Source: Cristatella mucedo
Taxonomy: Eukaryota; Bryozoa; Phylactolaemata; Cristatellidae
DNA: 64,000 nucleotides
Direction of reading: 5' to 3'
Assembly (NCBI GenBank): GCA_009760855.2
Contig: WPIO01000148.1
Span: 474,001 to 538,000 of the forward strand
The first letter of the stretch is position 1; each line of letters starts with the position of its first letter. Made by a program: the position numbers and the translations under genes. Below, piece by piece: positions 11,618 through 32,395 of the stretch. Below the pieces are notes generated by a model that ran no database searches, was not told the origin of the DNA, and saw only the letters and a list, made by a program, of their open reading frames with translations.

Positions 11618-11840
11618 CGGCGGTAGTCCTCGCCCATCCGCGCGCCGACTACCGGCGAAGCTCTTGAGCGTTGGAGCGCGACTAGTGAGCGCACTGTTGT
11701 AGGTGCACTGCAGTAGGTGCACTGCCAATGTACGCCGACAGTAGCGGATCAAGATAGCAACGAAAAGCGCTCATATTTTTGTACTCAAGCAAGGTGCAGC
11801 AGCCTGGGTCGGCTGTAACGCTCTACGGCCAGCTAAGGAT

Positions 11841-11867
11841 CGCAGGCTGGGCTTAGCCCAGCCTGCG
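11841..11867. other. perfect 13-bp inverted repeat with a 1-nt spacer
   Basis: CGCAGGCTGGGCT is followed by one T and then its exact reverse complement AGCCCAGCCTGCG. The result is a 27-nt GC-rich palindrome that would fold into a very stable stem in DNA or RNA. No gene borders it. Confidence 0.9.
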
Positions 11868-12559
11868 ACGTGAGGCCACATGGCCCCTTATTCAGCACAT
11901 TCGGATAGCTAGTCGGTCGGGACGTGGGTGCACTTAGCTCCCGTTCGCTCAGCATCGACACCCCGAAGGATGGATAGCTGGCTCCTCCTCGACCGTGCCA
12001 TCAAGCTCGGAAGGCCACGATCGCCCAATATGCCCGAGACTGACTGAAGATGAGCACGCTCGCCGCTATGGCTTTGTATTCCTCTTCCCCTGTAGGATGC
12101 TATTCGTATCTTCCCCCTTCTTGAGCTGGACCTCTCGGCGAGCTGAGATATGCCGAACTAGTGATTCCAGCGACGTAGGCGCAGTCGTATCGATGTCGTC
12201 TTTGGCTGGCATTTATGCGGATTGCTGCCTGTCGACAAGATGGCTCCGGTCCGAGAGTGTCCTCCCGCGATGGAAAGGCTGGCTTCGTTGTTTCTCACGC
12301 CCCCTGTAGCCTAGTGCGCTACAGTCCCCGTTAGTACTGTTTATTACCCTGCCATTGTGGGCGTATGCGATCTTGTTAAAAAGAGGTTAAGTCAAACTGC
12401 CTATCGGCTTGTCCTAGCTCGGTGACTGCGACGTGGCAGCTCGAGGCGTAGCTGGGAAAAGGCGGTGCTCGGGCGGAAAGTAGTGTGGTGTTCGCCTGCA
12501 GCTACTGCTGTTGTAATTACCGAAGCGAATGACACTAATGTATTTGCCTCACTTGTGGC
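11868..12559. other. non-coding stretch, no gene recognised
   Basis: The plus-strand frame at 11995-12309 has no domain and no clear splice context. Nothing else is recognisable. Confidence 0.4.
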
Positions 12560-12965
12560 CAACAGTTAAGCCGTCGAAGTGGATTGCAAAAGGGAATTGC
12601 AATAATCAAGCCGAGACAGAACTACGGAGCTAGTTAAATTGTTTGCATGCCACTGTGGAAGGCAGCTCCTGATCTTAGACAGGGATCGGACGGGATGGCA
12701 AGCTGTAGAAGCAGTCTCCTGAATGAAGCTTTTTAAAATATAGGCAGCTGTCAAAAACGACACCTAAATTTTGAGCTCTTGTGATGGTCGCACAACAACA
12801 TCACCTATTAGAGAAGCAAAGCTTTTTAATCCAGTCACACGCTTTGATTGTCCTATAAGGGACAGTTCGGTTTAATCATCATTTAGTTTCCAGAAACTTT
12901 CCGACATCCAGGATCTAATGTCGGCAAGGCAAGTTCTTGCCCAGTTTTGGCCTCGTTTCGACGCC
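12560..12965 (-). mobile_element. LINE-B copy, internal fragment
   Basis: Minus-strand match to the LINE-B interior: 'gggaattgcaataatcaagccgagacagaactacggagcta', then 'ttagacagggatcggacgggatgg' and 'aggcagctgtcaaa', parallel to 1.38-1.50 kb and 22.2-22.36 kb. Both ends are missing. Confidence 0.75.
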
Positions 12966-13461
12966 GTCGCCGGTAGTTACCGGGCTCGCTTCTCTGAAAG
13001 CGAGGGAGGAGGGCGGGCTGTTAGCCGGCGATGAACGGGACAGAACGAGACTTCGCTAGGAGGATTCGGTGGACACCACCAAATACCGTCGTATGGGGCC
13101 CGAGCTCGCATTTTGTGCTTTTTTGTGTTTTCTGTGTGTGCACTCAACTGTGGTTTCGGCGCAAGGATTTGCCGATGCGAGCTAGAAGTAGTTGGCGTGT
13201 TGTGTGAGATATTTCGGTGGTTCGGACTCCGTCTATTTGGGTCGTTCCCCACTATAGATAGAGGTAGCCTAAGTGCTGGGAAGTATTTCCTGAAAGAGTG
13301 CCTGCTCTGTTGAGAGCTTGTGAGGAGTGTGGAAGTAAAACTGAGCTCGACGCGAAGCGGCATTGAGTAATTGTGAAGAAAGCTCAGTAAAAGCCCCTCT
13401 TTGTGTCTGTCTCTTTCTAATTCACACCACGGACTCACGACCTCCTTTCGAAACGGTAAGT

Positions 13462-13795
13462 AGGTCCCAACTTGCGTCAGAACATCCCCTGACCTGACCA
13501 CATTTAAAAGGAACCTAAAAACACACTATCTAGGACAGCATTTAGTGGGTCCCTGTGATTCGTCCTTGATGTGCTTATGCGTGCTGACACTGTGCATGCT
13601 GCCACTAACCACATTTGCATGCTGACCCTGTGCATGTCACCCCTAACCATATTATTCATTTCGTTTGTTTTTCAAGCATGATTTTACTTACCATTCAATT
13701 GCATTTCACTTTACAGCAAATGTAAAGCGCCTAGAGAGAGATTAAGTTCTCTGAGGGTGCTTTATCAAGTGAATTATTATTATTACTATTATTAG
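13462..13795 (+). mobile_element. LINE-A copy, short 3' end
   Basis: It starts in the last codons of ORF2 ('cccaacttgcgtcagaacatcccctgacctgac') and runs through the 3' non-coding part and 'gcgcctagagagagattaagttctctgagggtgctttatcaag' to (ATT)n at about 13775-13795. The 5' truncation at about 13462 leaves only some 330 bp. Confidence 0.88.
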
Positions 13796-14279
13796 GTCAG
13801 CGCCAGGAACACTCGTTCCGTGGCGGCCTGCTTATTTCACGTAGATGCGAACCGAACCGCATTCGGCAGTAGGTGTCGCCGCTCGGTAAGCGGCAGGTTT
13901 CGCCTACTCCGCCAAGCCTTCGGCGTTACACATTCACTGGCGTGGTTCAAATTGTACTCGAGCTTAATTTGTATCGTATGAAGCGGCCAAGTTGCATCAT
14001 GTAGACTAGTCACCTATGGAGTCCGACGAGGACCAGTTCGTGATCATTTGCTCTCCTCCCTTGATAACGAGCCTCTGGGAAAGTGAATCAGGCCCATGGG
14101 ATCGGCTATCACTTCTATATTGACGATAATCAGCAGTATTTGTCCTTTAAACCGTCGGAATCTGCGGCAACAGAATGCTTGCCTGGCTGAGATTCGATCC
14201 CGAATGCCTGAATTTTTCCTTAGACTTGACGATAGAACCAAACTTATACTCGTAGGAGACCCTAAGAGTGCGGCTAGTC
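13796..14279. other. non-coding stretch between two LINE-A copies
   Basis: No domain or repeat is recognised. Short overlapping frames at 14044-14290 on both strands are not supported as coding. Confidence 0.4.
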
Positions 14280-14978
14280 AAGAAGACTAATCCTGTCTTG
14301 ACTTTTGTAACTCACTGCTTGCTGGTCTACCGGCCTGTGCACTCAGGCTCTTACAGCTGGTGCAAAACTCTGCAGCTAGGCTTGTCTGTCGTGAGCGTCC
14401 CAGTTGCCACAGCACACAGCTTCTCACCGACAAGCACTGGCTCCCAATCAAGCAACGCATTGACTTCAAAGTTTTGTCGCTCACTTTTAGGCCACTTCAT
14501 TCTTTGGCTCCAGCCTACCTGTCAGATCTACTGCTCCACCAGGCAATGCGTCGCACCACCCGCTTTCTGAATCGAATCGTGTTAACCTATACCTCGTACA
14601 AACGTCAAATCCTTTGGAGATCGTGCCTTTAGTTCTAATGGTCCCAAAGATAGGAACTCACTACTCACTTGCGTCACGGGATTTCTTGACTTGTCCACAT
14701 TTAGAAAGAAACTAAACACATCTATTTACGACAGCATTTAGTGAGTCCCTGGGATTCATCCTGTATGTGCTTATGCATGCTGACACTGTTCATGCTGCCA
14801 CTAACCTCACTTGCATGCTGACCCTGTGCATATCACCCCTAACCATGTTATTCATATTGTTTATCAAGCATGATACCACTCACCGTTCGATCGTGTTTCT
14901 TTTGCAGCAAATGTAAAGCGCCTAGAAAGAGATTGATTTCTCTGAGGGCGCTTTATCAACTCTGGTATTATTATTAAG
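14280..14978 (+). mobile_element. LINE-A copy, 5'-truncated
   Basis: Plus-strand LINE-A from the end of the reverse-transcriptase/connection part ('cttttgtaactcactgcttgctgg') through QNSAARLVCRERPSC, DKHWLPIKQRIDFKVLSL and the 3' non-coding part to a short ATTATTATTA tail at about 14967-14978. Frames are broken. Confidence 0.87.
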
Positions 14979-14990
14979 TAGACCGCATTC

Positions 14991-15138
14991 TAATTGATGT
15001 GGGACCGGCAGATTTGTCGCCCACCCCTGATCAAGAGAGGCAGGTCGTCAAGCCACCATCTCACTAATTGGTGTGGGACCGGCAGATTTGTCGCCCACCC
15101 CTGATCAAGAGAGGCAGGTCGTCAAGCCACCATCTCAC
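14991..15138. repeat. 74-bp tandem duplication
   Basis: Two adjacent 74-bp copies (14991-15064 and 15065-15138) begin TAATTGRTGTGGGACCGGCA. They differ visibly at one position (GATGT against GGTGT). The near identity implies a recent duplication. No match to another repeat in the window was noticed. Confidence 0.95.
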
Positions 15139-15184
15139 CGCTACGCTTTTCACTATCAGCGCAGGGATTTTCCCATAATGAGCA

Positions 15185-15576
15185 TATTTCCTCCACTGTT
15201 AAGTCGGTCTGCTCTCAGCTAAGGAACATCGCCAATATAAGAGATAAGAACAGGATAGTAAAACTAGCTTATGGGTTTGTGACATTGCACATAGATAATT
15301 TCTATTCCATTTATTCAGTACTCCTGGCTTGTGCCCTTAGTCGAATACAACTAGTGCAAAGTTCAACCGATCGTCTCGTCTGTCAACAAGCATAACTGCC
15401 ACATTGTATCGTTTCTGAGTCATTTCACTGGCTCAATATCAAGCAAAGCATCGAATCGATTTCAAGATTTTCAGACTTGCCCATGGGTCGTTTGCACCAG
15501 GCCACCCAACTGACCACCTGCGCTGTGTGCTCCGAACCACCCACTACTCAAACTTGCCAGTGGACCCATCATCAGG
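15185..15576 (+). mobile_element. LINE-C fragment (diverged CR1/L2-type)
   Basis: The order of blocks matches a LINE ORF2 C-terminus: 'tgtgacattgcacatagat', 'atacaactagtgcaaagttcaaccgatcgtctcgtctgt', 'ctggctcaatatcaagcaaagcatcga'. It is much more diverged than LINE-A and resembles the copies at 39.2 and 47.5 kb. No tail is visible; it runs into the (ATT)n of an inverted LINE-A. Confidence 0.6.
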
Positions 15577-15950
15577 CATAATAATAATAATAATTCACTT
15601 GATAAAGCGCCCTCAGAGAACTTAATCTCTCTCTAGGCGCTTTACATTTGCTGTAAAGTGAAATGCAATTGAATGGTAAGTAAAATCATGCTTGAAAAAC
15701 AAACGAAATGAATAATATGGTTAGGGGTGACATGCACAGGGTCAGCATGCAAATGTGGTTAGTGGCAGCATGCACAGTGTCAGCACGCATAAGCACATCA
15801 AGGACAAATCACAGGGACCCACTAAATGCTGTCCTAGATAGTGTGTTTTTAGGTTCCGTTTAAATGTGGTCAGGTCGGGGGATGTTCTGACACAGGTCGG
15901 GAGGGAGTTCCAGGCTGTGGGAGCATATGAACTAACTGCATAGTCGATCG
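15577..15950 (-). mobile_element. LINE-A copy, short 3' end
   Basis: Minus-strand 3' end with TAATAATAATAAT at about 15579-15593, then the usual 'gcgccctcagagaacttaatctctctctaggcgctttac' and the 3' non-coding body. The homology stops shortly after 'gggagggagttccaggctgtgggagcatatgaacta'. It is almost the same as the copy at 27.5 kb. Confidence 0.87.
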
Positions 15951-16049
15951 GCCATCAACTACACAGCGGAGTCCAGGCAAAACCTCGTCAAAATATTCAA
16001 AGACATTTAACTCAGAGGCCATTGCTCCAACCTGCTGGGTCTTGGCCGT

Positions 16050-16115
16050 GGGGTCGAGATGCTCAAATTTTAGATCGCGGGTTCGAGTCCTGCACTCTGT
16101 TACTGACCGACAGTC
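16050..16115 (+). mobile_element. possible tRNA-derived SINE head
   Basis: A B-box-like GGGTTCGAGTCCTGC lies at about 16079-16093, after 'ggtcgagatgctc' and 'ttagatcgc'. The rest of a SINE body is not recognisable, so this is a weak call. Confidence 0.35.
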
Positions 16116-16794
16116 TATTCACTCCATTGAACATAGGAGCTAGATGCTGAGTCCTCACTGTCATGATTATAATTAATTTCACCTCTCCTTCGTACTGATT
16201 TTCCCGCTGCTGTTCGGACAGCCTCAGTTAGGCAACCTGTGCAGGATCATCCAAGTAGCAGTTGCTCTTCTAGATCAAGCATCACCGGAAGAGGGTTAGG
16301 CTAAGGTTTCAAGCTTGGCTGCACTATTCGGAGGCCAGGCATCAGCCGCTGACTGGCACCACCTCTTTGTCCTCGGTGCTATCTTACCGTAACCTTCGTT
16401 CACACGAGGCACTAGGATGCTGGCAGACTACTCACTTCTGCTCGCTAGCTAGGCAGCTAGCTAGACAATAAGATCTTAGTGACCTAGCAATGCCGTGGGC
16501 AGAAGAGCACTTTAACCCTGGTCCACAGTAAGTTAAGCATCTCAGCTCACGGGTCACGTCTGGACCAAGGGACTGGGCACGGGATGCAGCTTGCTTGCTT
16601 CCCTCTATTTCCTCAAGAAGACAGTCTTCGTTCGATGCGCCAGGGAAAGCATGTGCTATTTTGTTCAGGTAAACATGCTTCCCAAATCGAGTACTCACAC
16701 TTGCTGAGCAAAATCAGAGACCAATGGGATCAGGTGGATAAGTGCAAACGTTTTGGATGTTACTAGACGCCAAAACAAGGCCTCTACACTGGTG

Positions 16795-16962
16795 CTGACT
16801 TACGTAAGCTGGCTGCTGCTCACGACCTCGGTCCCGAGGTCGTGGGTTCGTATCCTTCGGTGGGCGATCCTTAATCGCCACTGCAAGCGGTGTTGATAGC
16901 CGTAAAGGCTCTTCTGTCGCTATACAAACGAGGCTGCTAAATCAGCTAGTACTTTTTTTAAG
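16795..16962 (+). mobile_element. SINE-1 copy
   Basis: The tRNA-like head has 'cacgacctcggtcccgaggtcgtgggttcgtatcc' (the B box carries one change), then the body 'cggtgggcgatccttaatcgcc', 'gctatacaaacgaggctgctaaatcagctagta' and a T-rich tail. It lies 80 bp beyond the PNKP stop codon and so probably within the PNKP 3' UTR or just past it, antisense to the gene. Confidence 0.85.
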
Positions 16963-17041
16963 GCAGCAAAATCGTCAGCACCACTGGCCTTTGTGCGACC
17001 GGCATGCAAGAGTGGATCAGAGATGAGGCAAGTGGAGAGGA

Positions 17042-26935
<9,894 letters not shown>

Positions 26936-27035
26936 GGTGAACGATAACGCTTCTGCTTCAATTGGCTGCCGATAGTACTGCGTGCAAGACCTGCGACCAG
27001 CGAACACACGAGTCGATGAGTGTGCGCATGTGTGA

Positions 27036-27082
27036 GAAAGAGAGAGGGAGAGAGAGAGAGAGAGAGAGACAGACAGAGAGAG
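27036..27082. repeat. (GA)n tract upstream of PNKP
   Basis: A GA-rich tract about 100-150 bp upstream of the PNKP start codon, in the presumed 5' UTR or promoter. GA tracts can bind GAGA-type factors; that role is only inferred here. Confidence 0.8.
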
Positions 27083-27307
27083 TCGGTCTGCTCTCAAAAG
27101 CTTAATTTTGTTGTCTGCTCTCAAAAGCCTAATTTTGTTGTGCTCTATACACGGATGGAGCACTAGGATGACAGTGTGCCTCAGTTACGCACAATATACG
27201 AGCTATTCGTTGTGGAAAAAGAGAAGATAGAGGCCGACGTTGCCCGACCCTTCTATTCATATATGCACTCACACACTCACACACATACACATATGCACGC
27301 ACTCGAG

Positions 27308-27310
<3 letters not shown>

Positions 27311-27352
<42 letters not shown>
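27311..27352. repeat. (CA)n microsatellite
   Basis: About 42 bp of CA, embedded in a wider CA-rich stretch from 27266, upstream of PNKP. Confidence 0.95.
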
Positions 27353-27356
<4 letters not shown>

Positions 27357-27525
27357 CACACAACACACAGGGGGGGCAGGCGGTGTCAGTCAAAACTGCC
27401 AAGTAATTACACTGCATGTGACAGTCGGCGCTGCCTAGTAGGTGAAACCAACATTGGCAAGCAGTGAGTGCTGTTCACAAACAGCTTGAAAGCATTACAT
27501 TCGGCAACAGCAGCCACAATAGAGG

Positions 27526-28115
27526 ATAATAATAATAATAATTCACATGATAAAGCGCCCTCAGAGAACTTAATCTCTCTCTAGGCGCTTTACATTTGCT
27601 GTAAAGTGAAATGCAATTGAATGGTAAGTAAAATCATGCTTGAAAAACAAACGAAATGAATAATATGGTTAGGGGTGACATGCACAGGGTCAGCATGCAA
27701 ATGTGGTTAGTGGCAGCATGCCAGTGTCAGAACGCATAAGCACATCAAGGACGAATCACAGGGACCCACTAAATGCTGTCCTAAATAGGTGTGTTTTTAG
27801 GTTCCTTTTAAATGTGGTCAGGTCAGGGGATGTTCTGACGCAAGTCGGGAGGGAGTTCCAGGCTGTGGGAGCATACGAACTAAATGCACGGTCTCCAAAG
27901 GATTTAAGGTTTGTACGAGGTATTTCTAGACTGTTGGATTCCGAAAAGCGGGTGGTACGATACTTGGCCTGATGGGGTAGTATATCTGACAGATAGGCTG
28001 GAGCCATAGAATGAAGGGACCTAAAAGTGAGCGACAAAACCTTGAAGTCAATCCGTTGCTTGACTGGTAGCCAGTGCAGGTCGGCGAGAAGTGGAGTAAT
28101 GTGGCAACTGCGACT
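27526..28115 (-). mobile_element. LINE-A copy, among the best preserved
   Basis: TAATAATAATAAT at 27529-27541 is followed by the full 3' part. A nearly open ORF2 C-terminal frame (about 27756-28110) includes LADLHWLPVKQRIDFKVLSL, AKYRTTRFSESNSLEIPRT and DLTTFKRNLKTHLFRTAF. The match to the consensus is broken after 'gcgacttt' at about 28113. It lies 0.6-1.2 kb upstream of the PNKP start codon. Confidence 0.9.
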
Positions 28116-28544
28116 TTGTTGTGCGGATAGTAACAGCAATACAGGACGGCAGGGTTGTCCCATGCCACTCCTGGTTATACTTCTCAACTATCGCCGTGCC
28201 GAGTAGAACCCTTAGGCGCAAGCTCATGCCGAGCCCATGATCCTTGGCCCAGACTGGATTGCTCAGGCATTTCGAGGTGGGGGTAGGACAGGGCAGATTA
28301 TGTTTTGCATGCATAAGTTGATGAGTTGATTGGGCAGAGCATAAGTTGGGTCTAGAGAGCTCAAGCAAGCAGTCGCTCTAAGCTGTACTCTGCACTCTAT
28401 GGCCTCGATCGGCACTCATTGCGAAAGCAGACTGAAGAGTGAGAGTCGAGTGGTGTGAGAGAGGAGAGTGAGAGAGAGAAGCAAAGAGGAGAGGGACAGA
28501 GAAGAACAGAGAGAGAAGGAAAAGGTAGGTAAAAATAGAGGGGG
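28116..28544. other. non-coding spacer with GA-rich part
   Basis: No gene is seen. A GA-rich tract lies at 28436-28525. The rest is not recognised. Confidence 0.4.
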
Positions 28545-28725
28545 AGAGCCGAGATAGCACACTAGGTAAAGCAGTTGCTTTTCACGACCTCGGTGCCGAG
28601 GTCGTGGGTTCGAATCCTGCAGTGGGCGATCCTTTATTGTCACCGCAAGCGGTGGTGATCGCCGCTAGGGCTCCTCTGTTGCTATACAAAAGAGGTTGTT
28701 AAATCAGCTTGTACTTTTTTGAGAG
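28545..28725 (+). mobile_element. SINE-1 copy (near-complete)
   Basis: The A-box-like side 'tagcacactaggtaaagcag' and the palindromic 'cacgacctcggtgccgaggtcgtg' precede the B box GGTTCGAATCC (28608-28618). The body follows with CACCGCAAGCGGTGG, 'gctatacaaaagaggttgttaaatcagcttgta' and a T-run. It is one of the best copies for defining the family. Confidence 0.9.
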
Positions 28726-28887
28726 AGCAAAAGGGTGGGGATGAGGTTGAGAGAGCTTGTGCCGTACGAATACTGCAAGGGCATTGGAAGATAATAAAGC
28801 TGGAGGCTTCGGCAGATCACACGACACCTAGGACATAATTCATAGTCATAGCTGGCCATCAGAAAGACTGAGGATGGATTCATGTAC

Positions 28888-30178
28888 CTAATAATAATAA
28901 TAATAATAATAATAGTAATAATTTGGATAGTGCCCTCAGAGAACTTAAGCTCTTACTAGGCACTTTAATTTGTGAAAAAAGAAGCATGGTCAAATGGTTA
29001 GTGATAACATGCACAATGTCTCCAAGTATAACATAGTAAGAGGCGACATGCACACTGTCAATATGTAAAATCTGGCTCCATCTACTGACTCCAGCCTATC
29101 TATCAGAACTACTTCCCTAACAGGTGAAGAATCGTGCAAAACGCTCCTTTTTATTCCAGTATTTGGCGGGTCTTAGTAATTCGTCCTAGGTGTGCATGTA
29201 CCTGCTTACTTATTGTGCCTGCTGCTTGCTGTGCCTGCTGATGTCACCACAAAACATTTGGTAATGATTGATATGAACCATCTTTAAAGTGCCTAGAGAG
29301 AGATTCAGCTCTATGAGGGTGCAATACAAATGTAAGATTATTATTACTATAAAATATAGTTAGTGGCAGCATGTACGATGTCAGAATGCATAAGCACACA
29401 TAATTCAAATCACCAGGACCCACTAAATGCTGTAATAAATAGATGCGTTTTAAGCTTCTTTTTAAATGTCTTTAAGTAAATTACTCACCATTCAATTGCA
29501 TTTCCCTTTGCAGCAAATGTAAAGCACGTAGAGAGAGATCAATTTCTGTGAGGGCGCTTTATCAAGTGCATTATTATTCTTATTATTATATTACATTAGA
29601 AGTCAGTGGGTGTCTTGACGTCAGTCAGGAGTTAGTTCCAGGCTTTGGAGATATAGCTAAACGACCAGATTCCGAAAATCGGGTGGTACTATGCTAAGCC
29701 TGGTGGGGGAGTAGTTCCGATAAGTAGGCTGGAGCCAAAGAATGAAGGGACCAAGGAGTGAGTGACAGAATCTTGAGAAGTTTATGCATTCTTTGACTGA
29801 GAGCTAGCACAGGACGTCAGGAAGTGGTGTGATGTGGCAGCTGGGATGCTCACGACATATAAGCCTAGCTTCGGAGTTTTGCACCAACTGTTAGCGCCTG
29901 ATTGCATCAACAGGTAGACTACCAAGCAGTTGAGTTACAGAAGTCGACACGGGATGTCACAAATGCACGGGCCAATTTGGACGTAGTATCGTTGTCTAAG
30001 CACGCCCAAATCTTATCAACATTATGCAGCAGAAAGTAGGCAACGACCACAGAAAATGTCAAGTGCAGCACCTTGCAATACTTTAAATGTATCAATCGTG
30101 CTTCCTTTGCAGCAACTGAAGCATATTGAAAGAGTTCTCAGAGGGCGATTAATCAAATATATTATTATTATTATCATA
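28888..30178. mobile_element. nest of LINE-A pieces in alternating orientation
   Basis: Successive pieces are: minus tail with (TAA)n at 28888-29075; plus 3' end at 29080-29345 ending in (ATT)n; minus 3' body at 29346-29478; plus 3' end at 29480-29592 with tail; continuation of the minus body with ORF2 remains at 29595-30050; and a further plus 3' end at 30060-30178 with tail. The minus piece around 29478/29595 appears to be split by the short plus insertion. Boundaries are approximate. Confidence 0.75.
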
Positions 30179-30582
30179 CTAATGGCCGAACGAAGGTCGA
30201 ATTAGGCTCAAAACACGGATATGTAACTCCCGACTCAAACTTACTAGCTGCTTTAAAGTTTTCACGTACGAGTTTAACAGTCCCCACTACCAGTTCTACT
30301 GCCTTTGACAGGAACGGCAGTAGGAAAACTTAGCAGAAGTCGCTTTAGTTATACTGGCCTAGTGAAGACTCCTAAGATGACAATAGCCAATTAGGAGAAT
30401 GCAGAACAACAGCTGAGGGTAAGGACATATTTATTAAGTTAATTGCGATAGGCAGCGGATGTATAGGCACCTTAGAAAGCAGGAATTACAACGACCTCCT
30501 TAGGAATGCAGACTTAGGCAGAGTATCTCTGCCTGTTTTGCTTAATCTTTCTGCAGCTTTTGATACTATAGATCTCAAAATG
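30179..30582. other. non-coding, possible diverged LINE piece
   Basis: The stretch 'cctgttttgcttaatctttctgcagcttttgatactatagatctc' at about 30532-30580 reads as a diverged LSAAFDTIDL block, the F-A-F-D-T-I/V-D motif of CR1/L2 reverse transcriptases. This suggests a LINE fragment on the plus strand just before the SINE. Nothing else is seen. Confidence 0.5.
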
Positions 30583-30736
30583 GTGAGCCGTGATGGCACA
30601 CTAGGTAAGGTGGTTGCTTTCACGACCTCGGTCCCCAGGTCTTGGGTTCGAATCCTGCAGTGGGCGATCCTTTATTGCCACCGCAAGTGGTGGTGATAGG
30701 TGTAAAGGCTCCTCTGTCGCTATACAAAAGAGGTTA
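30583..30736 (+). mobile_element. SINE-1 copy
   Basis: 'gtgagccgtgatggcacactaggtaaggtggttgc' is followed by the B box GGTTCGAATCC (30646-30656) and the family body up to 'gctatacaaaagagg'. It then passes straight into the TAATAATAA of a minus-strand LINE-A, the same junction type as at 208/209. Confidence 0.9.
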
Positions 30737-31020
30737 ATAATAATAATAATAATATTGCACTTGATAAAGCGCCCTCAGAGAACCCAATCTCTTTCTAGGC
30801 GCTTTACACTTGCTGCAAAGTGATACGCAATAGAATAGTAAGTAAAATCATGCTTGAAAAACAAACAAAATGAATAACATGGTTAGGGGTTACATGCACT
30901 GGGTCAGCATGCAAATGTGGTTAGTGGCAGCATGAACAGTGTCAGCACGCATAAGCACATCGAGGACGAATCACAAGGACCCACTAAATGCTGTCCTAAA
31001 TAGGTATGTTTTTAGGTTGT
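30737..31020 (-). mobile_element. LINE-A copy, short 3' end
   Basis: TAATAATAATAATAAT and 'attgcacttgataaagcgccctcagagaacccaatctc' are followed by the 3' body, cut after 'gtcctaaataggtatgtttttaggtt' at about 31020. It is tail to tail with the preceding SINE-1. Confidence 0.88.
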
Positions 31021-31029
31021 TATATCAGC

Positions 31030-32395
31030 TAGGATTTATTTATTTTAAAGTCCTTCTTGAGCGCCTGTAATCTCGCCTTGGGATTACTGGCACTGCCCTG
31101 TAATGTTTCAGGTCCTATCTTAGTGGGTGACTCATGAGCATTGATGCGAATGGACACAGATCATTCGATGAACCTCTGAAGTAATGGGTATGTCAGGGCT
31201 CTGTACTTGGTCCCATTCTTATTACGTTTATACTCTCCCTCTTGCCGATGTGATTGTCAGACACAATCTAGGCTTTCACTTCTATGCATATGATACTCAG
31301 TTGTACCTATGCTTTGATCCCTTCCAGCCCTCCAGCATGTCGAATTCTCTCAACTCTCTGGCTGCATGTATTGATGACATTCGCTAATGGATGGCAAAAA
31401 ACTTTGTTAAATTGTGAAAAGATTTGAAGATGAAGATTTGATAATTGATAATTATGATAAATCCAACATACTAGTTATGGGCAAACCAAGTGTGATTTAG
31501 AAATTGGAAAGGTTATCGCTCCCAATCGGTTCTGACAGCATGTGCCCTATTGAATCTGCACGAAATCTAGGGATCATGTTCCAAAGATACCTTTCATTGG
31601 ACGACCACATCAACTCTACAGTCAAGTCTGCCTACTTTCAGCTACATAACATTGCTCAAATTCGGCTTGTTTAGACAGGGATACCCCATCTACATTGGTC
31701 CATGCATTTGTGACATCCCGTCTTGACTTCTGTCACTCACTGCTCGCTGGCCTACCGGCCTGTGCAATCAGGCGCTTACAGCTGGTGCAAAACTCGGCAG
31801 CTAGGCTTGTCTGTCATGAGCTTCGAAGCTGCCACATCACACCACTTCTTGCCGACCTGCACTGGCTCCCAGCCAAGCAACGCATCAACTTCAAGTCACT
31901 CACTTTTAAGTCCCTTCATTCTTTGGCTCCAGCCTAACTATAAGATCTACTCCCCACCAGGCTAAGCATAGTACCACCCGCTTTCTGAATCGAATCGTGT
32001 TAACATATACCTCGTACAAACGTCAAATCCTTTGGAGACCGTGCATTTAGTTCTAATGGTCACAAAGCCTGAAACTCACTCCTGACTTGCGTCGCGACAT
32101 CTCCTGACTTGTCCACATTTAGAAAGAAACTAAAAACACATCTATTTACGACAGCATTTAGTGAGTCCCTGGGATTCATCCTCTATGTGCTTATGCGTGC
32201 TGACACTGTGCATGCTCATACTAACCAAACTTGAATGCTGACCCTGAGCATGTCACCCCTAACAATGTTATTCTTGTTGTTTATTGAGCATGTACCACTT
32301 CCTACCATTTGATCGTGCTTCCTTTGCAGCGCATGTAAAGTGCCTAGAAAGAGATTGAGTTCTCTGAGGGTGCTATATCAAATGTATTTTTATTA
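31030..32395 (+). mobile_element. LINE-A copy, longest one (part of RT to 3' end)
   Basis: About 1.37 kb. It includes the reverse-transcriptase block around GSVLGPIL (31195-31225) and HFYAYDTQLYLCFDP (about 31275-31320), in which the catalytic YADD has become YAYD. NSLAACIDDIR, then VHAFVTSRLDFCHSLLAGLPAC, QNSAARLVCHEL, the 3' non-coding part and ATTTTTATTATT at about 32385-32395 follow. There are many frameshifts and stops. Confidence 0.9.

Noticed and set aside
28590-28660. tRNA gene (B-box GGTTCGAATCC with a hairpin before it)
   Set aside because: The same sequence with the same 3' body recurs at least seven times. It has no proper acceptor stem or anticodon arm, so it is a SINE-1 head.
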